From Anaerolineae bacterium (GTDB lineage Bacteria; Chloroflexota; Anaerolineae; B4-G1; DUEL01): a stretch of 10,789 nt of DNA. Below are positions 1 to 7,800 of the stretch, piece by piece. A program made the translations under genes and the position numbers. The notes beneath the pieces were generated by a model, which worked only from the letters and a program-made list of their open reading frames with translations, was not told the DNA's origin and made no database searches. The DNA is taken from contig JAFGOJ010000135.1 of the NCBI GenBank assembly GCA_016926575.1, forward strand, positions 1-10,789. Reading direction: 5' to 3'. The stretch's first letter is position 1; each line of letters begins with the position of its first letter.

Positions 1-899
1 GAGTAGATGGCATTGTCGGTACGCGCCATGCGTTCGACGTTCGTGGTCCAGCCCTGGTAAGCCATGGCCTTCTCGATCTCGGCCTGCTTCTGCAACTCGC
101 CGTTCTGGTAGGCGTTGGTCGTGACCCAGTTACGGGAGTAGACGACGTGCGCGCCGTCGTAGCCGGTGTCGGGGTCGTGCAGCACCTCGAAGTCGGTGCC
201 ATTGACAGCACAGTTCTGCTGCGTCCAGTCGATCACTTCGGGGTCGAGTTCGTAGCCTTCGGGGTGGGCCATAGTGACGTGCATGCCCATGCGCGAGGCG
301 ATCAGCAGCGCAGCCTGGACCGAGCACCAGGAGCGGGCCAGCGCGCCGGAGCCCCAGGAAAGGAGGAACTTCTTGCCGCGCAGGGCCTCGTAATCGGGCC
401 GGCCGGGGCCTTCGCCGTGCCACTCGGCCCAGCCCATGATATCGGCCAGGGCCTGGCAGGGGTGGAAGCGGTCGTCGGCCATGTTGATGATCGGGATGTC
501 GGCCCAGTGCGCGTATTCGAGCAGCAGCTCGTCACCCGCGCCGTAGTAGGGGATTTTGTCCTCTAGGATGCGGATACCGAGGCCGGCGGCGTAACGTGCC
601 ATGACCTTGGCGGCGTCCTCCACCGTTTCGCCGGCGGAGACAGCCGTCTTGAGGCGCATGGCCTTCGGTTCGAGGAACTGAGCGTGGCCGCCCAACTCGG
701 TTGCCGCGCACTCGAAGGACTGGCGCGTGCGCACCGAGGGGTTGTAGAAGAACATGAAGAAGGTCTTGTGCTTGAGAATCGAGGTCCAGCGATCGGAGTA
801 GCGCTCCCGCTTCATCCTCGCCGCCAGGTCCAACGCGGTCATCAGCTCCTCAACCGACCAGTCTTGCGTGCAAATGAAATCACGTCCGTACAGATCCAT
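1..899 (-). CDS. Knotted (YgeW-like) carbamoyltransferase paralogue, 3' end outside window
   Basis: The reading frame is open from an ATG at 897-899 to the window edge, giving about 299 residues; the C-terminus, including the HCLPA-type motif, is missing. It belongs to the aspartate/ornithine carbamoyltransferase superfamily. Visible motifs are the carbamoyl-phosphate loop SVRTR (about residues 55-59, in place of the usual STRTR) and FHPCQALAD (about 145-153). The last residues, NAIYS, align with NAIYMHCLPADR of the neighbouring paralogue. The loop that is proline-rich in knotted members is diverged here (SWGSGALARSWCSVQ, about 181-195). These enzymes transfer a carbamoyl group between carbamoyl phosphate and an amine, or run in reverse in catabolism. 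Substrate is unknown. The start is 10 nt from the stop of the upstream paralogue, and its Shine-Dalgarno (GGGGA) overlaps that stop, so translational coupling is likely. Family is secure; exact enzyme is not. Confidence 0.88.
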   Translation of the reverse strand, partial: MDLYGRDFICTQDWSVEELMTALDLAARMKRERYSDRWTSILKHKTFFMFFYNPSVRTRQSFECAATELGGHAQFLEPKAMRLKTAVSAGETVEDAAKVMARYAAGLGIRILEDKIPYYGAGDELLLEYAHWADIPIINMADDRFHPCQALADIMGWAEWHGEGPGRPDYEALRGKKFLLSWGSGALARSWCSVQAALLIASRMGMHVTMAHPEGYELDPEVIDWTQQNCAVNGTDFEVLHDPDTGYDGAHVVYSRNWVTTNAYQNGELQKQAEIEKAMAYQGWTTNVERMARTDNAIY

Positions 900-908
900 C
901 GTTATCCC

Positions 909-1955
909 CTACCGCATCACCAGGCTCATCACGGCCTTCTGGACGTGGAGCCGGTTCTCGGCCTCGTCGTAGGCGGCGGACTGCGGGCCGTCGATCACAG
1001 CGTCTTCGACCTCCCAACTGCGGTCGGCGGGCAGGCAGTGCATGTAGATGGCATTGGGGTCACCCTGCGCCATATACTCAGGCGTGGCCTTCCAGTTCTT
1101 GTAGCTGTCGAAGATTTCCTGGGTCTTCTGCGGGTTGTTCTCGCCGACGGGGGGTTGGAAGATGGGGGTGGCGGCCCAGGCTTTGGGATAAAGCACGTGC
1201 GCGCCTTCGGCGGCGCCCATGAAATCGTCGGTTACCTGGAAGGAGGAGCCGTTCATCTGCGCGTACTTCTCGCAGGCGGTGATGACCTCGGGGTCGAGCG
1301 CCATCTCGGGCGGGCAGGCGAGCACGGTGTCGCAGCCCATCATCGACGCGGCGATGATGGCACTCTGGGGCACTGCGCGCGGCTTGTGGACGCTGGGGGA
1401 GTAGGCCCACGACATGACGAACTTGACGCCCTTGAACCCACCGAACTTCTCTTTGACCGTCAGCACGTCGGCCAGCGCCTGGAAGGGATGGTACTTGTCG
1501 CATTCCATGTTCAGCACGGGGATGTCGGCCCAATAGGCGAAGTTGCGGATGATGTCGTTGGCCCCGCCGTAGGTCCAATCGACCGGGTCGCCATAGCAGC
1601 GGATGGAGATGGCATCGCCCATGCGGGCCAGCACGCGCGCAACGTCGGAGACGCGCTCGGTGGAATAGGCCACCTCTTTGCCGGGCATCGCCGGGGTGTA
1701 GATCTTGCCGGGGTCGAGGAAGTGCGCGTGGCCGCCCATCTGGGTCATGCCGGCCTCGAACGAGTTGCGGGTGCGCAGCGACTGGTTGTAGAAGATCATG
1801 AACAGGGTCTTGGCCCGCAACAGATGGTCGTGGTACTCGCCCATCGCGTAGCGCCGCTTCAGATCGAGCGCCACGTCGAGGATCGTCTCCACTTCCTCCT
1901 TGGTCCAGTCCAACAGGGTAATGAAATCACGGCCACGGAAAGAATCAGTCTTCAT
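909..1955 (-). CDS. Knotted (YgeW/N-acetylornithine carbamoyltransferase-like) carbamoyltransferase
   Basis: This 348-residue protein is complete and of usual family length. Seen motifs: carbamoyl-phosphate loop SLRTR (59-63), HPFQALAD (156-163), WAYSPSVHKPRAVPQ (183-197), DPEV (221-224), HCLPADR (306-312) and the C-terminal helix YDEAENRLHVQKA (329-341). The proline-containing WAYSPS...KP..VPQ stretch resembles knotted carbamoyltransferases such as E. coli YgeW and N-acetyl/N-succinylornithine transcarbamylases rather than classical ArgF, where a different loop binds ornithine. The reaction is therefore carbamoyl transfer to or from an ornithine-like or ureido compound; the true substrate cannot be told. 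The ATG at 1953-1955 is supported by a perfect AGGAGG (1964-1969) eight bases upstream. It is co-directional with the downstream paralogue and the upstream GntR gene, and a HutC-type operator lies just upstream. Being named simply ornithine carbamoyltransferase in databases is likely but doubtful. Confidence 0.9.
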   Translation of the reverse strand: MKTDSFRGRDFITLLDWTKEEVETILDVALDLKRRYAMGEYHDHLLRAKTLFMIFYNQSLRTRNSFEAGMTQMGGHAHFLDPGKIYTPAMPGKEVAYSTERVSDVARVLARMGDAISIRCYGDPVDWTYGGANDIIRNFAYWADIPVLNMECDKYHPFQALADVLTVKEKFGGFKGVKFVMSWAYSPSVHKPRAVPQSAIIAASMMGCDTVLACPPEMALDPEVITACEKYAQMNGSSFQVTDDFMGAAEGAHVLYPKAWAATPIFQPPVGENNPQKTQEIFDSYKNWKATPEYMAQGDPNAIYMHCLPADRSWEVEDAVIDGPQSAAYDEAENRLHVQKAVMSLVMR

Positions 1956-1984
1956 CGAATGTGCCTCCTAAAATTAATGTGGAT

Positions 1985-1996
1985 TTGTCTATACAA
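1985..1996. promoter_or_regulatory. Candidate HutC/GntR operator (TTGTCTATACAA) upstream of the carbamoyltransferase operon
   Basis: This 12-mer is an inverted repeat of form TTGT-N-TA-N-ACAA; all ten specified positions are symmetric. It matches the GT-N-TA-N-AC core known for HutC-subfamily GntR repressors. It sits in the 63-bp gap between the repressor gene and the first carbamoyltransferase. On the minus strand it contains TATAGA, a possible -10 (1988-1993), with a poor -35 candidate TTAGCA (2013-2018, 19-bp spacer). Repressor binding here would block a promoter serving the two enzymes. The operator is well supported by pattern and context; the promoter is weak. Confidence 0.62.
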
Positions 1997-2018
1997 CGCA
2001 TATACCTGATGCTGCTAA

Positions 2019-2741
2019 TCACTTCCTGACAACGTGGAAGCGGAACCGGTTCGGCACGAAATAGTTGCGCGAAAAGCCAATCGGCGTCCCCAGCGCGTCA
2101 AACAGCGTCTCTTCCAGGAGCAAAAGCGCCGTGCCGGGGCGGACCTCCAAGCGCTTCGCCAGGGCGCGGCCGGCGGGCACAGCGGTGATCTCCGCCAGCG
2201 CCTCGTGAATGTCGGGCCGCTTGCGCAGACGCAGAAAGTCCAGAACAGAACCGCTGAACGCCTCGTCCAGGTCTTCCAGCGCCAACCACGCCTGGGGCAC
2301 CAGGTCTTCCATGTAGGCTACAGGCTGGCCCTCGACCAGAATGGCGCGGCAGATCTGGACGAGCAGGGTGCCGGGAGGGACGCTCAGCCGCTCGGCGACG
2401 CCCTCGTCGGCCTCGACGGACTGGCTACACAGCGCATCGACCTGCGCGGTCATGCCCTGGCGTTCGGCCAGGGACAGGATGCTCTCCAGACGTTCCAGGC
2501 CGCTTTCCAGGTGCCGGTCAGGCATAACGAAGGTGCCCACGCCCTGCTGACGTGAAATGCGGCGGTCCTTTTCCAGCAAGCGCAGTGCCTCGCGCAGCGT
2601 CGCGCGAGAGATGCCCAACTGGCCGGCCAGTCGGGTTTCGGAGGGTAGTTGATCGCCCGGCTGGAGCCCTTCCTCTTCGATGAGCGCCAGCAGCCAATCG
2701 TGGGCCTGTATGTACAACGGTCGACGGTCGAGTACGTGCAT
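2019..2741 (-). CDS. GntR-family (HutC subfamily) transcriptional repressor with UTRA domain
   Basis: The predicted 240-residue protein has an N-terminal winged HTH (about residues 8-75), with the signature LPSETRLAGQLGISRATLRE (32-51) and wing QQGVGTFV (64-71). A C-terminal UTRA effector-binding domain follows (about 95-235), including GSVLDFL and a typical ending, NYFVPNRFRFHV. HutC-type proteins bind DNA as dimers and release it when a small metabolite binds UTRA. The frame can be extended to a TTG at 2751-2753, but that codon has no ribosome-binding site, whereas the ATG at 2739-2741 has GGAAG five bases upstream, so the shorter start is preferred. It lies upstream of, and in the same direction as, the two carbamoyltransferases, with no terminator between, and probably regulates them and itself. 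The inducer is unknown; a substrate of the carbamoyltransferases or a related pathway metabolite is the natural guess. Confidence 0.92.
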   Translation of the reverse strand: MHVLDRRPLYIQAHDWLLALIEEEGLQPGDQLPSETRLAGQLGISRATLREALRLLEKDRRISRQQGVGTFVMPDRHLESGLERLESILSLAERQGMTAQVDALCSQSVEADEGVAERLSVPPGTLLVQICRAILVEGQPVAYMEDLVPQAWLALEDLDEAFSGSVLDFLRLRKRPDIHEALAEITAVPAGRALAKRLEVRPGTALLLLEETLFDALGTPIGFSRNYFVPNRFRFHVVRK

Positions 2742-2746
2742 ATCTG

Positions 2747-2751
2747 CTTCC
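2747..2751 (-). promoter_or_regulatory. Ribosome binding site GGAAG deciding the gntR start
   Basis: On the minus strand GGAAG precedes the ATG at 2739-2741 with a 5-nt spacer and overlaps the alternative TTG codon. This favours the ATG as the true start of the GntR-family gene. Confidence 0.5.
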
Positions 2752-2762
2752 AAGAAGATGTC

Positions 2763-2784
2763 CAGACGTCTGACGTCTAGCCAA
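2763..2784. promoter_or_regulatory. Palindrome/tandem repeat and degenerate GntR-type half-site at the gntR transcription start
   Basis: A perfect 10-bp palindrome CAGACGTCTG (2763-2772) overlaps a tandem direct repeat of GACGTCT (2765-2771 and 2772-2778). The adjacent 12-mer at 2773-2784 fits the TTGTNTANACAA pattern at 7 of 10 specified bases, including GT-C-TA. All lie between the gntR -10 box and the gntR start codon, around the expected transcription start, where a repressor would autoregulate. Function is inferred from position and symmetry only. Confidence 0.4.
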
Positions 2785-2788
2785 CAAC

Positions 2789-2817
2789 AGTATAATCGGT
2801 TTCCTAAGGAATGTCAA
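2789..2817 (-). promoter_or_regulatory. Sigma70-type promoter of the gntR operon
   Basis: On the minus strand TTGACA (2812-2817, perfect -35) is followed by a 17-bp spacer and TATACT (2789-2794, five of six -10 bases). Transcription would start near 2782, about 40 nt before the gntR ATG. The spacer carries a small palindrome, TTCCT-A-AGGAA (2801-2811). This is the best promoter by consensus in the window and may drive the repressor and, by read-through, the carbamoyltransferases. Confidence 0.78.
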
Positions 2818-2856
2818 GAAGGACGGCGGGGCTTTGTGGGCGAAAATGGCTAATTC

Positions 2857-2865
2857 TGCTATAAT
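2857..2865 (+). promoter_or_regulatory. Extended -10 promoter of the histidine kinase operon
   Basis: TGCTATAAT is a perfect extended -10 element (TGN-TATAAT; hexamer 2860-2865). No good -35 is found at normal spacing, as is usual for extended -10 promoters. Transcription would start near 2872, leaving a leader of about 15 nt with GAGGG (2878-2882) as Shine-Dalgarno before the ATG at 2887. A 5-bp inverted repeat (CTGCT 2856-2860 / AGCAG 2867-2871) brackets the -10 and could be a regulator site. It faces away from the gntR promoter. Confidence 0.7.
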
Positions 2866-2886
2866 GAGCAGTGAAACGAGGGCAAA

Positions 2887-4833
2887 ATGGCCGATGACTT
2901 AGACCTGGAACTGACCGAAAAGGTTTTGGAGTTCAGCCGCGAGTTGACGTCAACCGTCGCGCTGAATCCGCTGCTGCGGAAGATAGCGGAAGCCGCGGCG
3001 GAATTGACCAACTCCGAATCCGCGGGCATTCTGCTGGTAGACAAAGCATCGGACGAACTGTATTTCACAACGGCCAGTTACCTGGCCGAGCAGTTGGCCG
3101 AGATGGCGGTGCCCATCGACCACTCCATCGCCGGGATCGCGCTACGAACGGGCCAACCGGTCATCGTACCTAACGCGCAAGTCGACCCGCGCTACTACCG
3201 CGGTGTCGAAGAGCAGACCGGCTTCGTGGCCCACTCGCTGCTGGCCGTGCCCCTCGAATTCAAAGGCCGCTGCGCCGGCGTGCTGGAGGCACAGAACAAA
3301 CGAGGGGATACTCCCTTCAACCAGAGGGACGTGAAGACGCTGACAATGCTGGCCGCCCACGCGACCGTGGCTATCGAGAATGCGCAACTAGTCACTACCT
3401 TGCAGGAAGCATACGACCAATTGGCCAATGGCCTCAAAGAGCGCACCCGCCTGTTGGAAGCGGAACGAGACCAACGCAGGTTGGCCGAAGCCTTGCGCCA
3501 GGCCGGCGCTGCCCTGGGCAGCACGCTGAACCTCGACCAGGTGCTCGACCGCATCCTGGCCCAGATGAGCCGCGTGGTCGCCTACGACGCCGCAAACGTG
3601 ATGCTCCTCGAAGGAGATACCGCGCAAGTCTTCCGCGAACACGGGTACACCGTATACAACGCTGACCCGGCGGCCGCGCCCATCCACCTGAACCTGAACG
3701 ACGCGCCGCTTTTCCTGGAAATGCAACGGAGCGGACAGCCCCTGATAATACCGGAGGTCGAGAAAAACGACCGGTGGAGATATGCCACGCCGGAACGCAT
3801 GTGGATGAAGTCGTACGTCGGCGTGCCGATCCAGGCGCGCGACAAAGTCATCGGCTTCTTGAACGTCAACAGTGCGTCACCGAACTTCTTCTCCCAAGAA
3901 GACGCCGAGCACTTGCAGGCCTTCGCGGACCACGTCGCCATCGCCATCGAAAACGCAACTCTCTACCAGCAAGCGCAGCAGGAAATCGACAAGCGCCGGC
4001 AGATGGATCAGGAGCTGCAACGGCACCGCGAGCACCTGGAAGCACTGGTCAACGAGCGCACGCTCGAACTGACCCACGCGAACGTGCAGCTCCAGCAGGA
4101 AATTGTCGAGCGAGAACGCACAGAGCGGGTGCTGAGAAAGTACGCCGTCGATTTGGAGCAGAGCAACGAGGAACTGGACGCCTTCGCCCATACCGTGGCG
4201 CACGACCTGAAGGGTTCCATCGCCATCATCACCGGCTACGCCGAACTCTGTCAAATCGAGAGCGCGCCGGAGCAACTACCAGAGAAGCTGCAAACGATCT
4301 CGCGCAACGCGCGCAAGATGGCCGACATCATCGATGCGCTGCTGTTGCTGGCCAACGTGCGCAAACAAGCCCAGTTCACCATCGACAGAATCGACATGGC
4401 GAGCATCGTCGACGAGAGCTGCCAGCGCTTGTTCCCCATGATCGAAGAGTACGCCGCCGAGATTGTGCTGCCAGAGACGTGGCCGCAAGCGTTGGGGTAC
4501 GCCCCTTGGATCGAAGAGGTGTGGGTCAACTACATCAGCAATGCGGTCAAGTACGGCGGGCAACCTCCACGCGTGGAATTGGGTGCTACGCCGCAATCCA
4601 ATGCCCAGATTCGGTTTTGGGTGCGCGATAACGGCCCGGGCATCACCTACGAGGAGCAGAGAAGGCTGTTCACGCCCTTCACACAACTCGGGCAGAGAAA
4701 ATCGATGGGGCACGGGCTGGGATTGTCTATCGTCCATCGCATCATAGAAAGGCTGGGCGGAAGCGTCGGCATCGAGAGCAAGACCGGGCAGGGCAGTACG
4801 TTCAGCTTCACCCTGCCTGCAGAACACCCGTAG
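2887..4833 (+). CDS. Soluble GAF-GAF sensor histidine kinase
   Basis: This 648-residue protein shows no signal peptide or membrane segment, so it is probably cytosolic. Order of domains: GAF1 (about 12-167, with PVIVPNAQVDPRYY and SLLAVPLEFKGR), GAF2 (about 205-360), a charged coiled coil (about 360-430), a HisKA-type dimerisation segment and a HATPase_c domain. The likely phosphoacceptor is H439 in AHTVAHDLKGS. The ATP-binding lid is intact: N552 in NYISNAVKYGG, DNGPG (581-585), GHGLGLS (608-614) and GSTFSFTLP near the end. The proline normally five residues after the histidine is replaced by serine (S444), which may alter activity. The expected role is autophosphorylation in response to a ligand or protein sensed by the GAF domains. 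The GAF ligand is unknown, and no partner with a receiver domain is present in the window. It is the first gene of a three-gene operon; the stop lies 10 nt before the next start. Confidence 0.93.
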   Translation: MADDLDLELTEKVLEFSRELTSTVALNPLLRKIAEAAAELTNSESAGILLVDKASDELYFTTASYLAEQLAEMAVPIDHSIAGIALRTGQPVIVPNAQVDPRYYRGVEEQTGFVAHSLLAVPLEFKGRCAGVLEAQNKRGDTPFNQRDVKTLTMLAAHATVAIENAQLVTTLQEAYDQLANGLKERTRLLEAERDQRRLAEALRQAGAALGSTLNLDQVLDRILAQMSRVVAYDAANVMLLEGDTAQVFREHGYTVYNADPAAAPIHLNLNDAPLFLEMQRSGQPLIIPEVEKNDRWRYATPERMWMKSYVGVPIQARDKVIGFLNVNSASPNFFSQEDAEHLQAFADHVAIAIENATLYQQAQQEIDKRRQMDQELQRHREHLEALVNERTLELTHANVQLQQEIVERERTERVLRKYAVDLEQSNEELDAFAHTVAHDLKGSIAIITGYAELCQIESAPEQLPEKLQTISRNARKMADIIDALLLLANVRKQAQFTIDRIDMASIVDESCQRLFPMIEEYAAEIVLPETWPQALGYAPWIEEVWVNYISNAVKYGGQPPRVELGATPQSNAQIRFWVRDNGPGITYEEQRRLFTPFTQLGQRKSMGHGLGLSIVHRIIERLGGSVGIESKTGQGSTFSFTLPAEHP

Positions 4834-4843
4834 GAGCTCCGAC

Positions 4844-7800
4844 ATGCACACCCCGGAAGGTCGGCTGCAACAGATGGAGCGCGCGCTAGAGATCAGTCAA
4901 GAACTGACCTCTGCGACCACCCTACCCTCTTTGTTGCAACAAATCGTTCAAGCCGCCGCCGAGCTGACACATAGCGCCGCATCTGCCATTCTTCTGCTCT
5001 CGGACGACGCACATGAACTGCGCTTCGTGGCCACCAATCTCTTCGCCGACCTGCTTTCGGGCCTGCCCGTCCCAATCGACCGCTCGATTGCCGGCGCTGC
5101 GTTCTCCTCCGGCGCGCCGGTCATCGTCCCCGACGTCAGCGACGACCCGCGCTATTACGCCACCATCGAGGAAGTGTGCGGCTTCAAGGCCGAGTCGCTG
5201 CTGGCCGTTCCACTCCAGTTCAAGGAACGCTGCATCGGCGTGCTGGAAGTGGAAAACAAACACGACGGCCAGGCCTTCGACCCACACGACGTGAAAATGC
5301 TCACCGCGCTGGCCGCCCAGGCCACCGTGACCATCGAAAACATCCACCTGGTCGAGGCGCTGCAAGACACGCAAGAGGCGTTGAAGCGCCAGGCCGACGA
5401 ACGAGAGTGCATCCTGGAGAGCGAGCGGGAACAACGCCGGTGGGCCGAAGCGCTGCGCCGCGCCAGCGCCGCCGTCGGCAGCACCCTGGAATACGACCGC
5501 GTACTCGACCGCATCCTGAATCAAATCCACCAGATTATGCCCAACGTCGCGGCCAATATCATGCTGATCGAAGAGTATATCCCCAACGCCCCGACAGAGG
5601 ACCTCTCGCGCTCGACCGTTGTTCACGTGCTGCGCGGACACGGCTACGAAAAGTTTGGCGCCCAAGAGCTGATCTCCGAGATCGAGTTCGACATCGACAG
5701 CGTGCCCTTGTTCGCCCACATGCGCGAAACCCGCCGCCCGCTGGCCGTCCCCAACGTGGAACAGGACGACAAGTGGGTCTACTCGCGCCCCGAGCACCGG
5801 TGGATCAAATCGTATGCCGGTTCGCCTATCCTCATCCGCGACCGCACCGTCGGATTTCTGAACGTGAACAGCGACACTGCCGGTTTCTTCAGCCAGAGAC
5901 ACGCGGATGCTTTGCAGGCGTTCGCCGACCACGTCGCCATCGCCATCGAAAACGCCCGCCTCTACCACCAGGTCCAACAACAGCTCGCCGAACGAGAACG
6001 GGCAGAGAAAGAACTAGAAAAGCACCGTGACCATCTCGAAGAACTCGTCACAGAACGCACCACCGCTCTGACGCAGACCAATACGCGGCTCGAACAAGAG
6101 ATTATAGAACGGTCGCACGCAGAGGTCACCCTCCAGCAACGCAACCGGGAGCTGGACGCCGTCAACACTGTGATCCAGACGCTGTCCTCGTCTCTCAAAT
6201 TGCAGGACACGCTGGACATGGCCCTCTCCCAAACCGTCGAACGGTTGGGTTTCAAAGGCGGGCTGATTACGCTGCTCGATGAGCACACGAACGTCCTGAG
6301 CATCTCCAACGCTTGTGGAGTGCCTCAGGCGCTCGTCGACCAGTTCGCAGCCCGCGGGTTGAGCGGAACGCTGTGCGAGCACGTCTTCCAGACCGTCCAG
6401 CCCGTGAGTGCAGATGACTTGCGCATCGGCGCACCGGTCGACGTGCAGGTGCTGTTGGACGCCGGGGTCCTGGCTTACGCAGGCGCTCCCATCACCTACC
6501 AAAACAACGTCCTGGGTACGGTCTGCCTGCTCGACGACAGCCCGCACACCGTCTCAGACTCCGGTTATGGGTTGATTGCCACCTTGGGCCAGCAGATCGG
6601 CGTCGCGGTGCAGAACACGCGCCTGTTCGAGGCCATCGTGCGCGAGCGCCACATCTCCAACACCCTCCTCGAAACGGCCAAGTCCCTCAGCACCACGCTC
6701 CGCTTCGACCAGTTGCTGGAACGCGTGCTGGACGAACTCCAACACGTGCTGTCCTACGACGTGGCCATGATCGGCATGCTGCACGAGGAGCACTGCTGGA
6801 TCGCCGCCTCCCGCGGCATCACCCACGTGCCGACCCAACCGCTCGTGCTGCGCGACCACCCGCTTCTGCAACGCATCGCGCGCGAGCGCCACGCGGTCGT
6901 CCTGCCCGACGTGCAGAGCGAACCGGCCTGGTCGACCCCGTCCCGCGCCGCCGCGCTGACTTCCACCGCCGGGCCGGAGGCAACCCGCTCCTGGCTCGGT
7001 ATCCCGTTGAGCGTCAAAGACCAGGTCATGGGCCTGTTGATGCTGGACTCGTACCGGCATTCGTACGACGAGGCACAGAGCCAACTGGCCATCGCGTTCG
7101 CCAACCAGGTCGCGTTGGCCATCGAAAACTCCCGCCTCTACGAACAGATGCAGACAAAATTGCGCGAACGCACCCTGCTCTACAGCGTCACGGCGGCCAT
7201 CTCGTCCACGCTCGACATCGATCAGATTCTGCCCTACGTGGCCCGCAGCCTGTGCGAGATCATGAGTGGCAGCAGCGCCGAAATCTACGTCCTAGCCGAA
7301 GGCACCGACCTCACCCACTATCCCTTCGAGGCTACGCGCCTCGCCTACCACGCCGCAGACGCGAGCGCCGAACACCCCTATCTGAGCGTCGGGCAGACCT
7401 ACGTGCCGGCAAAATACTCTCCCCCCACGCTGGCCCTGACCCAGCGCCGGCCCACGCAAGCGGCCCTCGGCGATGCGGGCCTGGACGCACACATCCAAGA
7501 GCGGCTACACACCTTCGACGCCCAGGCCACCCTGATCCTGCCGATGATGATCGGGAAAGAAACGCTGGGATTTGCCCAGGTGTGGGAGAACCAGTATCCA
7601 CGCCACTTCTCCGACAGCGAGATTGCCGCCGGACAGACGTTGATCCACCAGGCCGCCATCGCCACGTACAACGCCCGCCTGGTCGAAGCGCTGCGCCGCC
7701 ACAATGCCGAGTTGGAGATGCAAAATGCCGAGCTGGACGCCTTCGCTCACACCGTGGCGCACGACCTCAAATCCCCGCTCACGGCGCTGATCGGTTTCGG

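Noticed and set aside
684..2009. A 441-codon open frame on the plus strand opposite the carbamoyltransferases.
   Set aside because: It lies wholly antisense to genes with clear family motifs; its His/Val/Gly-rich composition and lack of domains mark it as a shadow frame.
2742..2753. TTG start at 2751-2753 giving a GntR protein four residues longer.
   Set aside because: There is no ribosome-binding site before it, whereas the ATG at 2739-2741 has GGAAG at good spacing.
4922..5980. A 352-codon minus-strand open frame inside the second kinase gene, and plus-strand shadow frames at 3774-4631 and 5176-6030.
   Set aside because: Each overlaps GAF or kinase coding sequence in another frame; the products have skewed composition and no motifs.
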